Below are positions 35,596 through 47,973 of a DNA stretch of 64,000 nucleotides, piece by piece. The DNA lies in contig NC_134026.1 of NCBI RefSeq assembly GCF_964204645.1, positions 15,216,450-15,280,449 of the forward strand, in the 5' to 3' direction. Numbering within the stretch: position 1 is the stretch's first letter; every line of letters begins with the position of its first letter. The position numbers were made by a program, and so were the translations under genes. The DNA is from Tubulanus polymorphus. Its lineage: Eukaryota > Nemertea > Palaeonemertea > Tubulaniformes > Tubulanidae. The notes beneath the pieces are model-generated. The model saw nothing but the letters and a program-made list of their open reading frames with translations, had not been told where the DNA came from and did no database searches.

Positions 35596-36165
35596 AGCCC
35601 ACTTGGGACTTGAGTCCCAGCAGGCTGTTGCGCTCACTTTTCGTCCGTCATCAGTCTGTCCTTTCGTCCATAGACGGAATCCAGTTATTTCTGGAAGGTT
35701 TGAAGACGCTTCAAGTTAATGTCTTGATATTTGGGTTACACATGTATCTTTCCTAGACACATCTTCAGCCCAAAAACTGGCCCTGTCAGAATCAAGATGG
35801 TCCACTGGCAGCTATTGTTATTCGCCAAATTCAGCATTTTTCCACGTTTTTTTTAAACTTTTTGAGGGAAATTTTGAAGATGCTTTGATCAATTACCTTA
35901 GTCTATCGTATATATTTGAATCCCCCAAGGGCCCATCAGCATAACAAAAATTGGGTCGATCGGACTCAAGATGACCGTCCTATGACCTTTGAGTACTGTA
36001 GCTTCCTACTGGTTTGCCATTTCTCATTGCAATTGCTGATGGGTATTCTTTGGAAAGGGATGTTTTATACCTCAAGGTTTTGCATATGGTCACCAGGGGG
36101 CATTGAAATTGTTAGATGGAACATATTGAAATTGTTAGATGGTTGAGCATTTGAAACCACTTCAA
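35596..36165 (+). mobile_element. Helentron-like element, copy C, 3' damaged
   Basis: 5' AGCCCACTTGGGACTTGAGT, with the family interior to GTCACCAGGGGGCATTGAAA. The 3' hairpin is lost: GAAACCACTTC runs into AATGCCCCCTGGTC, an inverted fragment of the tandem unit. Strongly shortened array. Confidence 0.65.
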
Positions 36166-37385
36166 TGCCCCCTGGTCATTCCTCAAACAAAGTATTGTTT
36201 AGAATCAGATCATGGATTTATCAGATTTTCATATAATACATTTACCACCGTAGGATGCTTGGTAAGTAATATTTTGAAGTAGAAAAATACGTTTAAAAAG
36301 TTATTTTTAACGTATTGTAAATGAGCTGAATTGCTGGGAAAACGCATATTAGAACCACAAAAAACCACAAATTTTTCGGGGGAAAACCCCTGACCTTGAT
36401 ACAGGAATGGCCGTACCACTAAAAAATTGCTTCCGTCGGCCTTGCCATTCTCCAATGCCTATGGAGCTGAATTTTAAAAGAGAGCCTCGTTTAAATTTAT
36501 ATGAGCTATTTCGCGAAAGCCTGATCGCAAAATATCTGTTTTAAAACGCCAATCAGAAAGCAAAGATTCCTCTATGATTGGCTTAGCCGCAGAGATCAGC
36601 AAGCGTTCACCGTTTTACTTTCGGGTTTTATTTTAAGATCTAAAATTGAATTTCAATATCGATTTCTGTGAAATCTTTAGTTGATTTGGTTTTTGGGAGC
36701 AATATCTTTATTTGCACTACAGAAAATATCATTGACAATCGTGCAAAGTCCGGGAAAAATAGCTCAATTTAGCCCACAGAATGCATCATTTGCTATCTTA
36801 TGAAAAGCTGACAGGCTGGCCATGGTGCCCCTTGGGGCTTTTGTATTATTCAAACCAATCGTTACATTGGAATAAACTAAAGTAAGAACATTATAATGTC
36901 TTTCCAGAACAAATAATGTATTTTCACAATTCCCCAAAGGATTTTTCCGGATTTTCTAAAATGGACCATTTTTGGCTGGGGGAAAATGTCCGTTTAACGC
37001 CAATGGTAAGAAAAAAACAGCCCTGGAAACCCTGGAAATGTGAATTTGTTTTCACTGATAAAACTAACATCTCATGCATCCACTTACTAATATTTAGTCA
37101 ATTTTAAAAACTCCCTATGACCTTATTGTCCTCTTGTTAGGATCAACTGTGTTGATCCTTATAGAATGGTCCTGAGAGTAATTTTCTGTTAGCTCTTGGT
37201 GGCACAAATAGTAACCACTGGATATACACAGCTGATTTTTTGTCAATAGGTGGAAAATAGATGGTGAAATTGATATGGCCGGTTTCGTCCATCAGCTCTA
37301 AGTCGTTTAGAAGTAATAGGAGAAAAAGTGCAAAATTTCAATAAATTTTTTCCCATTCTACTAATCGATGCTTGACCTAGTTTTA
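36166..37385. other. Unassigned intronic DNA
   Basis: Short ORFs on both strands and no motif. The part near 37365 (GATGCTTGACCT) resembles 55950. Confidence 0.4.
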
Positions 37386-37459
37386 TGACATCACAGGGAA
37401 AGCCCTTCAGAAGAGCATCACTCGGAAATCCCTCTAGAAGGGCTTTCCCGGTGACATCA
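37386..37459. repeat. Foldback GGGAAAGCCCTTC
   Basis: ATGACATCACAGGGAAAGCC and its inverted mate (GAAGGGCTTTCCCGGTGACATCAT) flank a centre of about 30 bp. Small MITE or hairpin. Confidence 0.65.
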
Positions 37460-38086
37460 TTATAGAGAACTGTTCTACCACATACTTGTGACTCATAGGG
37501 AAAACCCATTACCATGTATATCAACTAAGTTGAACATGCTTACTACACAGTGCACCATGATGATTTCATCTTAATCAGCAGTTTATACGTCAATGCAAAT
37601 CCAAGAACAAATCAATTTTTGTGCTCAAAAATAAAACGTCCTCAGTAGATCCTACTGGACCCATGGTCCTTTATTTCAAGCATGGCGTATCTTTTATTTG
37701 CATGGCGGTAAAATACTATAGCACGGCGGGCCGGCGTGCTAAAACCCCTCTCATTGAGGCTCAATGAGAACACTGGTTATGGGCCAAAAGTTAATTAGTA
37801 TCAAACAATGGCAATTTTCTTATTTCATTCGCATATTTTGATTTGAACAACTTCACATTATGTCATTATGCGTCACCATCTATCAGTGATATTTGGTCTT
37901 GGATGAATGCGTAAGTGGCTCAGCAAGGACTAAATACTATATTGCAATAATGCATGAATGGCACCGAACGAGTTTGATGAATATTTTAGTAAGACTTATA
38001 AAAAATCGAAAGGAACTTGTAAAATATGCTAACTAATATGCAGTGATGCTGTACTTTAATTCACTAATATTGATTGTATATTTTAG
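37460..38086. other. Intron 1 3' end, unassigned
   Basis: No repeat or ORF recognised; ends in a TATATTTTAG acceptor for the second SMC6 coding exon. Confidence 0.45.
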
Positions 38087-38201
38087 TCTGAAGCAGAAAG
38101 TGGTATCATTGAACAAGTACGGTTGAAGAATTTCATGTGCCACGATTACCTTGAGTTTACCTTTGGACCTCATGTGAATTTTGTCGTTGGAAGAAATGGT
38201 A
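38087..38201 (+). CDS. SMC6: SMC6 exon: ATPase head, first half of Walker A
   Basis: Encodes 38 residues plus one base: [19 protein letters not shown], then [12 protein letters not shown]. This is the SMC6 N-terminal head strand with the conserved LKNFMCH and NFVVG signatures. The Walker A motif GRNGSGKS, which binds the ATP phosphates, is split by the intron: the Ser codon takes A from here and GT from 49664. Acceptor TTTTAG and donor GTAAGT are canonical. Entry phase 0 fits the 17847 exon, exit phase 1 the next. The flanking introns are about 20.1 and 11.5 kb. Confidence 0.97.
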
Positions 38202-39803
38202 GTAAGTTGAATTGTAGATGGTGATTGTGGAGGTGGCTCATTGGTTTTGAGAAATCCACTTTGCAGGCAGAACTTGTTCTGACCCTACAGTCAAAACATT
38301 TCGACTGATTTTCTTTTACCTTTGTATTTGGGTTTGTGGAAATAGGATGAACCCTAATATGACTTAAATATGACTCATATCACCCTGAAATCAATTAATA
38401 AATAAGTCCAATCGGGCTTGAAATTTGTCGCGCTTTCCTGAGTTAGGGGAGGGTGACCTTATTTTGGCAACGTACCCGAATTCGGCACAGATATAAACAA
38501 GTCAATTGACGCGATACCTAATATGGCAAATCGTATATCAATGGTTGAGGTCAAAGGCCATATTCTTGACACCCGAATGTTGAAAAAATTTCATTGGTTG
38601 TGGGAGGAGCTTATGTTAATTGCGCCTTTTATGTGTCGCTGTTTTTGCTCGGATTTGACCTAGTTTCGTATTATTTTTGGCTTCATCCACGATCGTTAAT
38701 ATAAATTGAAGGTACATAGTACAATCTTAAGTGATAAAAAATAGCTTTAATTATCGACTTTATGCTTCAAAGATTGATTAGCAGCCGATAATATACTTGT
38801 TTTACTACTTTTACCCGAATTCGGCACTCAGTTTCAAAAATATACAGCTGAATTCGGCATTCCGAATTCCGTTACATTGACTGCTGAAATGATGTTCCTA
38901 TCTCACTTCCATACTGGTAGCATACTCAATTCAATAAATTTTTTCACTTACCACGCATCAACACCATCTAAAATGACTATGTATCCAATCCATTATTCTC
39001 AAATCAAGCAGACAGCATAAACTAATGATTTACAACTTAAGACATACGACATCAAAGTTGAAAACTTTTTTTAATGAAACGATGAATAAATTCAATTCAA
39101 TTTGTACTTTATTGATCCAATTATGAGAAAATATTAGAAAAAAATAATTTTATTTCTTGAAATGTGCATTCTAAGTTCAAAGGCCTCCATCAATATTATT
39201 TGAAGCTATATAAAGTGACAGTTTCTGCAAGGAATGGAAGAAGTTATCTATTGCAGTGTTTTCAATAAGAGCCGGGTCCCGGGTCCTAGACCCGTCTGTC
39301 GTTGGTAAAGGACCCGTCTGTTTTTTTCCCCAACGCGCTTTCGTTTTTGGGACCGCGATCGGTTTCTTGCGATTCTTAGTACATCCAGTAAAATGACATC
39401 GGTTCCTGGCGGTTCTTAGTACAACCGGTACTTGGAATTTTACAACAGCGTCGCTCATTGGCCAATATCGGCTTTGACATATTACAACGAATCAGCGTCG
39501 CTCTCTCTCATGGAAAGAATGCGGAAATAACTGGCTGCTTAGTGATTAACATTATACCCAAAAAAACAGCAAAACAGGCCGAAAAACGCAGTCACGATGA
39601 AGCGGAGCTAAGGTCCGGCCACTGGATTGTTAAAATATTTCAAACGTACGTACATATGAATGAGTGCTTGTTCGCCAGGCGAGGGGTAGTAGAAAAATTA
39701 ACTTTGCAAAGTCAATGTTGTCAATTCATTTCGGACTTTATAGTTAGGCCTAAATTTCTATCAATGGGCCTTCCCTAGACAAGGCCTCTGACATCTAATA
39801 TTA
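38202..39803. other. Intron 2 5' part, unassigned
   Basis: The word GAATTCGGCA recurs three times (38477, 38817, 38850) without further structure. A minus ORF at 39177-39458 and a plus ORF at 39458-39778 share no motif with known families. Confidence 0.35.
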
Positions 39804-40384
39804 ATGTATGGCTTGAAAAAAAAGGCGCGCAGGAAACTGCCAAGATCTGTAAGCAATAAAGTTACCCCCTCTACCTCTGCTGGGATGACATCGTCCATAA
39901 GTGTTCAAACTGAAGATCTTTCAGTTGGAATATCAACTGTTGGTGCATCAAGTCTCGATTCAACAACAGTTCACATTCCATATGAATTCAGTGAAGTATC
40001 TGAATCTGAATCTGAATCTGAATCATCAGATTCATATCAAATGGTTTTGATGGAACACAAACGGCTTTTGGTCGGTGTTTAGAACCATCGGTTTTCATTA
40101 GATTTTGAATCTGATGATTCAGATTTTGAAGGATTTGAATCTTTTTACAGGGTTCGTAGCGATCATGGAAAGTGCTTAATAGTGCTTGAATCACAAAATG
40201 CATTTTCAAGGCCTTGAAAATGCTTGAATTTTCAAAATTTCAGTAAAAATCATTGGAAGTCCTTGAATTTTTAATGTTGTCCAAATTTTGTCAATTAGTT
40301 TGTTGTATTGACTTCAATACGCCCGCGCACTGCCAACCACGTGTGAGAGTGCTGTGATTCTGTACTGTCAGCGTGCTATAGACT

Positions 40385-40555
40385 GCGTTAGCGGCCTTTA
40401 AGGCTTTGCAAGGCCCACATGGAAAAGCGCGCTATAACATTTGTAAATTTTTTTTATTTTCTCCTCTTTTTTAAATTTGTTTAGCTTTCTTATGATTTTT
40501 GATTGTTCTGCTTTTCCGTGAAATAAATATTGAATTGAATTGAATTGAATTGACT
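40385..40555 (+). mobile_element. GAATT-tailed short retroelement
   Basis: GCGGCCTTTAAGGCTTTGCA, CACATGGAAAAGCGCGCTAT, TTTTCCGTGAAATAAATATT, then four GAATT units. Co-linear with the inverted copy at 12663-12800; a diverged relative lies at 46615-46830. Confidence 0.7.
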
Positions 40556-40589
40556 CGTATACACTGCTGACATGTGTATATATACAGTA

Positions 40590-40880
40590 CAAATGTATTA
40601 GGCATGTGGCTCACTGCTGACAATGCGTATACAAATCTATTAGTAGACACGTGGCGGCACTACCGCTATCGCGCGCCGCGTACATACAAATGCCGTTGTG
40701 ATGAAATAAACAAACAAAATACTTCAAGATAATTCTAAATAGATTATTGGTAGTAAATAATGACCTCACATTAATATAAAGACCGTTCTTGATTTTGACG
40801 ATCTTTGGAGCATTAACTATCGAAAAGTGATTTTTTATGGCAGGGTATCCCGAGCTGATCATGATTAAGCGTTCAGCTGT
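40590..40880 (-). mobile_element. MITE 'X' copy 3, inverted and diverged
   Basis: Read on the minus strand it gives GATCGTCAAAATCAAGAAC, GAGGTCATTATTTACTACCA and a TTTGTTTATTTCATC segment, in the same order as 10130-10235 and 13680-13785. Ends not recognisable. Confidence 0.6.
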
Positions 40881-40942
40881 TATCATTTAGACGTTTAAGC
40901 CGGTCATCGAAATTTGTTGGATTCAAAATTAGATAGGCCAGT

Positions 40943-41095
40943 ATGGGAAAGTGCCATTTCTCTGACGCCTGGTTGGTGCATGAATCATACAAAAGTTGGA
41001 TTCAACGCAGACCAATTTCAACAGAAGCTAGGTGCAAGATATGCGCCAAAACCATTGACATATCTTCGATGGGAGAAGCGGCTCTAAAGAGCTAA
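40943..41095 (+). pseudogene. N-terminal zinc-finger remnant of a hAT-like transposase
   Basis: Fifty codons starting MGKCHFSDAWLVHES, with ARCKICAKTIDISSMGEAAL, then stop. The Met-Gly-Lys-Cys start, the tryptophan and the C-x2-C with a following Gly-Glu-x-Ala-Leu helix are typical of the DNA-binding module that opens a group of invertebrate hAT transposases. The His pair expected after the stop is lost, and no catalytic domain remains within the element. Confidence 0.6.
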
Positions 41096-41873
41096 TTTCA
41101 GCCATCGAAACTCAAAAGGAGCAAATTAATCGATTGTAAATAGGTCGATAAGCTGTAATTTAATTTTGTATAATTTTGTTATTTTTTGCTTTCGATAGTA
41201 TGGCTTTTTGATGGCGAGGTCTACTTGTAGTTCCGTTGAAAGGCCCACAGATTTCTTGTTTTAAAGTAAAAAATTTCTGATACATGTAGTAAATCTTTCT
41301 TAAAATAAAGCTGAAAGATTCCAAAGTTATCAAGTACTCTGCTACGCGTGGATGTTTCTTTATGATGATTTGCGTTTGTACTTTTAAATTTCTGCAATAA
41401 AGGAATTTTCATTGCAATAAATTCGCCTTAAATGCTGTTAAGTGTTTATATGGTATTTTTCAGAAAATAGTACTTGAATTTTGTTGAAATAGGTCATTGA
41501 AAGTACTTGAATTAAGTTGGGCCTGGAGGCTATGAACCCTGTTTTAAGATGTTATTCCACAGACGGCAGGGGAGAGCAGTATCATTGATTTTATTTTCTT
41601 CTATTCTTCAACAAGAGGTTTCGCCCAAGTCTCTTCTGGACTTGAACTGTGAGTGCTACTGGGACTCACAAAAAAAACCAAAAAGCTTCTAGGGATAAAA
41701 GAGACACCCCCTCATACACCAGACGCTTCAATCGGCTTTCTGACTGACTTCCACACCTCAATGGGGATGCAGGCCTTCGTTTCAGGCTCATCTTTTTTGT
41801 CTGCGGCAAATTACGGGACCCTCCTGTTTTTCAAAGGGACCTGGCTTGTCAAATTATTATTGAAAACACGGTA

Positions 41874-42815
41874 TTGAGATTAAACTTTATTTTTATATAT
41901 AAAGGGGCGCGCGATGAAAATACCCCTAATGTTGGGTACCAAGTTGTGACCGATCTCACTGATATTGCATCTCCAGGACAGGCCGTATTTTGTGACAATT
42001 TCTTTACATCCTGTAAACTTTTGGCAGATTTGAAAGCTTGTGGTATTGGTTGTTGTGGAACTGTCAAATGTAATCGGGAAGGTAACCCTGATGAATTGAA
42101 GATATTCAAAAAATCTACGCGGAAAGCCGTTCTCGTCGAGAAATCATCCTTATTCATGTGGAACGACACCACCAACATATTGGCGGTTGGATGGTTTGAC
42201 AAGCGCCCTGTGTGTTTGCTGTCCAGCGTTGATGCATCTACAACTATTGTCAAGAGAATTCGGGCAAGAAATGGGGAAAATGGATATCGGGAGATCATCA
42301 AACCCACTGCGATCGACAACTAAAACACGTATATGGGAGGTGTTGACAAGTCTGACCAGTTCAATTCATATTTCATGTTATTGCATCGATCGTGCAAATG
42401 GTGGAGGAAGGTATTCTTCCATTTACTTGTTACTGCAGTTACCAATTCTTATGTTTTACATAAGGTCTCAGACCCAAATGCAAATAAGAGACTAACTGTA
42501 AGAGAATTCCGCCTCTAACTTTGTGATGAACTTCTGGAAAACCATCAGCCTTCATCATCCACCCCCGGACACCGCGTTGCTGACCCCCCACTGCGCCTGA
42601 ATGGTCTTGCCCACTTAATGGAGAAGACTAATGGAAGACCTGATTGTGCAGTTTGTACGATAAGAACTGGCAAAAAATATGCATACCGTAAACAAACACA
42701 GAAACAATGTAAGACATGTGTGCCCCATGCCCCATTATGTGATATTCCATGCCATGAGATCTACCACACGGTTTCAGACTACAAAAGATACTACAGGGAG
42801 AATTATCACCATTAA
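41874..42815 (+). pseudogene. piggyBac transposase C-terminal part, two nonsense codons
   Basis: One continuous frame interrupted only by TAA at 42321-42323 and TAA at 42516-42518. Segments: GYQVVTDLTDIASPGQAVFC with the catalytic AVFCDNFFTS, a CCGTVKCNR turn and VGWFDKRPVCLLSS. After the first stop come NTYMGGVDKSDQF (the third catalytic Asp region; the stop replaces the usual Tyr) and WWRKVFFHLL. After the second stop comes a cysteine-rich tail (CAVCTIRTGKK, CKTCVPHAPLC, CHEIYH). It differs from piggyBac-1, so two lineages are present. Dead, but with few lesions. Confidence 0.9.
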
Positions 42816-43039
42816 ATGTAAATAAGACTTCATTTCTTATTGTAGTGTTTATTTCAGCATAAAAAACAATGAAAAATAAATTTTTCTGAGGTATTCATTG
42901 AAAATCTCTGGAATGGAATTGAATTGGACACAGTTATTCGCCTGTAATTTGCGATGAATCTTTTCGAAAATTAGCTTGAAGATTGGGTCTGGCGAGGTTT
43001 CCACCCCTATTGTAAAAAAATGTAATTGGTGATCAAATA

Positions 43040-43150
43040 TGGCTGCCATTGGGGTGGCCATCTTGAATTTCTTGTTTGCACGATGCAGCCCACAATTCTT
43101 GATGGATTTCCACAAAATTTGGTGTGAGGATCAGGGTAGGTAAGCTCCGA
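43040..43150 (+). repeat. 'CCATCTTGAATTTC' minisatellite unit
   Basis: Nearly identical to 25075-25185, including GCACGATGCAGCC and GTGTGAGGATCAGGGTAGGT. Single unit here. Confidence 0.7.
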
Positions 43151-43682
43151 GCTATAAAATACACCCACTTTGTGTTTTGCGTTGTTGCAAACTGCTCATG
43201 CATACATTATTCTTGCTCATGCGAGCAGATGTTACTGCTCATGCGAATATCTTAAAATCATATTGCAATGAAGGCATGAGCTTAAATTCTTGCTCGTGCA
43301 TGTCAAAGTACATGTCGAAAAGGTTCATTAGAAACATTGCACCTACGGCCAGTGGTACTGTCAAAAGGCCGAAAAAAGCGTAGTTTAACCACTCAACGGA
43401 AGAAGAAAATAATCGGAAATGTTTGCCTATCGCCAATAATGCTAATTGTAATAACAGTACACCTTTGACAACAACAACAACAACAAACCACAACAGCAAC
43501 AACATGGTAGTTTGTTTCTCGCGTTCATATTCTATCCTTGCTCCCCAATCAATCGTTGATTATTATCTGACTGAAGTTCTAATATAGATTCTGGAGTTAT
43601 ATTATAGCCTTTTTTCCCACTGGTCAGAACTGGTTTGAGCTGGAATTTCGTGTAACTTGCTCGCAAAGTTGCTCCAGCTATT

Positions 43683-43805
43683 GTTTTAAAACCAGTATAA
43701 ACTGGATTTGATTGCAAACTGCTTACAAATGGGCTCGGGTTATTGTTTTAAAAACCAGTATAAACTGGATTTAATTGTAAACTACCCACAAATTGGCTCG
43801 AGTCT
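43683..43805. repeat. Two 61-bp tandem units with inner hairpin
   Basis: TATTGTTTTAAAACCAGTAT AAACTGGATTT repeats twice, each with the inverted CCAGTATAAACTGG, ending GGCTCG(G/A)GT. Preceded by a CAA microsatellite (43468-43500). Confidence 0.65.
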
Positions 43806-44589
43806 ATCAATTTTATTAACACATATAGATCTTCAAATGTACAACAGTTTGAAATCCTCAACAAGAATTACATATCATTAATGGAGAAAATCATATAAAG
43901 TTTTTAAGTAAATGCACAGTTACTTCAATGATTACGTCAAATTTAAGAAGATTTCAAATTTATGATACAAATAATTAAATCAAAGTACTTGTAGAGCCAT
44001 TATTTGTTGTAAAAATGTTAAAATTGTTATTGAAATGTATTACGAAATTTGTTCTCTGGTTTTATTATGATGTGAAATTAACTACATCACAAACTTAATT
44101 GGTACATTTTTTCCCTGGGAGAAAAAAGAACAGTCAAAGAACAATTTTGGAATTGAACTTGGAACTGGCCACATCATTGTTTGGAAAATTCATCCATTTT
44201 TAGCAGTTCTAGTAGATACTGCTCTATTTGGGTGTTCACATGTAGATTTGGCCAATATTTTCTCGAGATCAGTTGCTAAATATGGGCTGCAATTTATCAG
44301 AAGATGCATGTATATATGTGCAGATTTTCATATTCTAACTCAACTACTAAACCGCCACAATTAGGGGTATTTCTCCAATTATTGTGTTTCAGAAATATCA
44401 GTTCAAATTAGTGGCATTAATTCGTTAAGTCTATGGTTAACATTAAACTGAATGTCCATTGCCATTTGGTAAGTCTTTTTTTAATAGCTTGGTTTATGGA
44501 AACCGCCTCCCGAAATTTGAACAATTGTTATTTTTATTCCTGTCTGTGGAAGGAATTCAGTGAAAAGATGAGCAAAAAAAAAGATTTTT
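43806..44589. other. Unassigned intronic DNA
   Basis: A/T-rich; no motif or element end seen. Confidence 0.45.
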
Positions 44590-44800
44590 AACCTATTGTA
44601 GCCTCGCGAACAAATTTTTTTAAATATCGTTATCCAAACTGGAGAAAAGCCTGTAGCAATGGCCCTAGCAACGGGACGCTCGCGTTTGTGCAGTGATGTT
44701 GATGATGTCATTCTGAGAACATGTCGCTTACGGCATACTCAGAAGCGTTTTAATACAATGCTCATTTTCGTCAAATATTGCGCTAATTATACCGTCTTCT
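44590..44800 (-). repeat. Inverted copy of the 23868-24204 repeat
   Basis: CCCTAGCAACGGGACGCTCG, GATGATGTCATTCTGAGAAC, CTCAGAAGCGTT and CGTCAAATATTGCGCTAATT match the reverse of 23940-24130. The hairpin end is missing. Confidence 0.6.
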
Positions 44801-45214
44801 GAATACCTTGGCTGTGTGTAGTTATGAACTGTTCCCACAAAGGCAGCGACAAATTTTAGTGGCCAAACCACATATTTGGCCCTAACATGTCCTTGATGGA
44901 CCGCAAGGAGGCAAGAGGAACATCCAGCCTAGTGTAAACTAGCTTCGCACTTTAGAGAAGGATTCTCGCAAATATGACGGAACATATAAACTTTGATACA
45001 CAAAGCTTATGTTTTCATGGGCTTGCATGCTTGCAAGCCCATATTGCTATCAAACGGATTGATAACTTGCTTGGGGAGTCTATAACTTTCGTTAGAAACT
45101 TTCTTGGGCTCTGATATTTACACACATTTAATGCAGTTATAAAATCTAGGTTCCTTTCGTATATTAGCTATATCGGTAGTTTTCATTGTTTGATGATTTC
45201 GTTTAATCGTTTTT

Positions 45215-46527
45215 AGCCCACTTGGGACTTGAGTCCCAGCGGGCTATTGCTTCCACTTTTCGTCCGTCGTCCGTCCGTCCGAAGACGGAATCCAGTTATT
45301 TTGGGAAGTTTTGAAGACGCTTCAAGGTTATGTCTTGATATTTGGTTTATACATGTATCTACCCTAGACACATCTTCAGCCCAAAAACTGGCCCTGTCAG
45401 ATTCAAGATGGCTGACTGGCAGCCATTGTTGTTCGCTAAAATCAGCACTTTTTACACATTTTCCAAAATTTCGAGGGAAATTTTGGAGACGCTTTGATCA
45501 ATTCCCTTGATCTTTGGTTTATATTTGAATCAACCAAGGGCCATATCAGCATAAGAAAAATTGGGTCGACCTGACAATTTGTGATGGGTATTCTTTGGAA
45601 AGGGATGTTTTATACCTGAGACAGGTATTTTTGATCAGCCAATTATGACACAATTGGCGGCCATCTTGGTGTCATCAGTACTCACTTGAAGGTGGGAAAA
45701 AGTTTTTCCACATTAAATTCATGCCTAAGCATATTGTGTTACTATATTCAATTGGGAAGTTGTAGCCCATAACGTGTTTTATGATTTTGGTGAGTTTCAA
45801 GGTCATTGGTTTTTGTATGTGGCCACCAGGGGGCGTTGAATAATACAATAACTTAGTATTTCTATATTATATTTGTACCTATGCATATTTTGTTACCACA
45901 ATCAATTGCAAAGTTTTAAGTCATGACATCTTCCATGATTTTGGTGACGTTTAAGGACATTAGTTATTCTATATGGTCACCAGGGGTGTTGAATAGTAGA
46001 ATAACTTAGTATTTCCTTATTAGATTGGTACCTAGGCATATTTTATTACCATGGTCAATTGCAAAGTTGTAGTTCATGACATCGTCTATGATTGTGGTGA
46101 GTTTTTAAGGACATTAGTTATTCCATATAGTCACCAGGGGGCGTTGAATAGTAGAAAAGCTTAGTATTTCCTTATTAGATTGGTACCTAGGCATATTTTG
46201 TTACCATGGTCAATTGCAAAGTTGTATTCCATGACATGTCCTACGACTGTGGTGAGTTTTAAGGTCATTGGGTTTTGCATATGGTCACCAGGGAGCGTTG
46301 AATAGTAGAATAACTTAGTATTTTCCATATTAAATTGGTAACGAGGCATATTTTGTTATCACAATCAATTACAAAATCATAGCTGCTGACATGTTCTATG
46401 ATTGTGGTGGATTTCAAGGTCATTGGTTTTGTTTGTGGTCTCTAGGGGGCGTGATGTATTGAAATTGTTAGATTGTTGAGCATTTGAAACCACTTCCCAA
46501 GTGGGCATGGTGTCCCTGGACCCCTAG
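45215..46527 (+). mobile_element. Helentron-like element, copy D (best preserved)
   Basis: 5' AGCCCACTTGGGACTTGAGT (with hairpin GGGACTTGAGTCCC), 3' CCACTTCCCAAGTGG and CCCTGGACCCCTAG, T on both sides. Perfect 12-bp inverted subterminal pair. Five tandem units carry (T)CACCAGGGGGCGTTGAATA-like words near 45830, 45980, 46135, 46290 and 46440. 1.3 kb, no coding capacity. Confidence 0.75.
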
Positions 46528-46614
46528 TATTTATTTCAGCAGCGCATACCAACCTTTGTTGAGCGTGCGTGATTGGTCTTGAAATTGGTATTCATGCGAG
46601 GCATAGTGCTGCCG

Positions 46615-46830
46615 ACAATTCAATTCATTCTTTATTGACACAAAATTTCACAATATAACATTAACTTTCACATTTAAAAAAAATTCTTTTAATTTTCTTT
46701 TACTTTCATTGAGTGCTTGCGTTAGTGGCCATTTGAAAAGTATGAACATTTATATTTTTCAGTTTTAATATCTTATAAAACTTAAAACCGCTTTTCCGTA
46801 AAATAAATTCTGAATTGAATTGAAGACTGG
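46615..46830. mobile_element. Diverged GAATT-tailed retroelement(s)
   Basis: ACAATTCAATTCATTCTTTA at 46617 (inverted tail) and CTTTTCCGTAAAATAAATTC TGAATTGAATTGAAG at 46791-46825 (direct tail) bracket about 200 bp. Probably two copies head to head. Confidence 0.5.
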
Positions 46831-47973
46831 TTCCCTTTCTCTTCAAAGAGCCAGGGGGCGGTAGTTTTTGGTGGCAATAAACTTTATCCGATGATCGTAG
46901 TGGATTGTCATTTGAAGGAAATGCAACTTATTCTTGCTTAATGTCTTTATTATTTTAAAAAGAAAAATCGTGGCTCCTTTCTATTTTCATGACCCACATC
47001 ACTGTTAATGTGTACGACGTACTGGCTGGCTACGTTTATGCAGCACACATTACTATTGTACGGGATGGCGCAGGCTGGTGTCGGATACTACATGAACAAG
47101 TTTATGGTTTCAGGACGATTTTGTGGTCCAGTACTGGACAAAACTATCTCTGCCCACATAGATATTCGTGATGTATATATCAGTCCTTATATATCATCCC
47201 CTTGTGGTTAACAATAGAGGGAATGACTTTTAAATAAGGATGAATGCTTGCTTCACGACCTAGAAATATGCTGTACTCTATAGTCACAAATTCCTTCGTT
47301 CTGAGGCGTCTGGTCCAAATTAAATGGAATAATTTCGACTGTTTATTAATAATAACTGTTGGCTTCCTAAACATCGGATGTTTGATTGGAATCTGATGTA
47401 TTTGAGTCACTATTTTGCACTTTAATCGCTGTTAGTATCACTGGTTTCTATACACTACACCATGTTGTTTTTGTCTGGGTTCTCAGAATGACGTCACACT
47501 TCTGGGTTGGGAATGAATCAGCACGGCCGATCAAAAGTTTCGCTTTAACAGTAATTGAAGAATGGAAAATCAATTTCTTCAAATGAATAGGTTATAATTG
47601 ATGATGAAAAATACTTTTTAAAACCTCAAAAATCTAAATAAACCTCTTCATGACCCCGTTAAGTATAAAACCTAAATGAAATGTATAAATCAGTTGACTG
47701 ACAACAGTAAACATGTATTGTAAAATTCCATCGGTTCGGCCATTCTCTAAGATAAGTTTTCACTTTAAGATGCCATTCCTGCATTCTGGGTACTCGAGGT
47801 GGTAGCAGCACCTTACACACTCGGCAGATAGATTCGATTTGTAAATGCACGCCGGGAAAAATAGCTTTTATTATCTTTTTCATGCGTTGAACACCAAAAC
47901 AGTGATCGAATTTCGTCGTAAATTGCAATATTGCAATGGTTTTTTGCCGCTGCTGTAGTTATTTGGAATTGAA
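46831..47973. other. Unassigned intronic DNA
   Basis: Short ORFs only. CCTCTTCATGACCCCGTTAA at about 47643 equals one arm of the palindrome at 24205 and marks an element end whose mate I did not find. Confidence 0.45.

Larger units (their letters stand above)
40149..41541 (+). mobile_element. hAT-like deletion derivative (hAT-3) with nested repeats
   Basis: CAGGGTTCGTAGCGATC at the left and GAGGCTATGAACCCTG at the right are inverted. TTTTA lies directly on both sides (a 5-bp duplication). It keeps only an N-terminal zinc-finger ORF (40943-41095) and contains a GAATT-tailed retroelement (40385-40555) and MITE X copy 3 (about 40590-40880). AAGTACTTGAATT-like subterminal words occur near both ends. 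Confidence 0.65.
39804..42815 (+). mobile_element. piggyBac remnant (piggyBac-2) with nested insertions
   Basis: The C-terminal two thirds of the transposase frame is at 41874-42815. An acidic ORF at 39804-40148 (Ser/Glu repeat, then SDDSDFEGFESF in another frame) could be its N-terminal region, separated by the hAT-like insert at 40149-41541. Termini with TTAA were not identified, so limits are approximate. Confidence 0.5.

Noticed and set aside
38477-38870. Cloning adaptor contamination (GAATTCGGCAC words)
   Set aside because: Resembles a common EcoRI adaptor, but the flanks are ordinary intron DNA, the following bases differ each time and there is no vector sequence.
39177-39778. Divergent ORFs on the two strands around 39458
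   Set aside because: No motifs, and positions overlap unremarkable intron DNA; kept as unassigned.
43239-43505. Hydrophobic minus-strand ORF as a membrane protein
   Set aside because: Its leucine/valine run is the reverse of a CAA microsatellite and neighbouring A/C-rich DNA; no family match or splice context.
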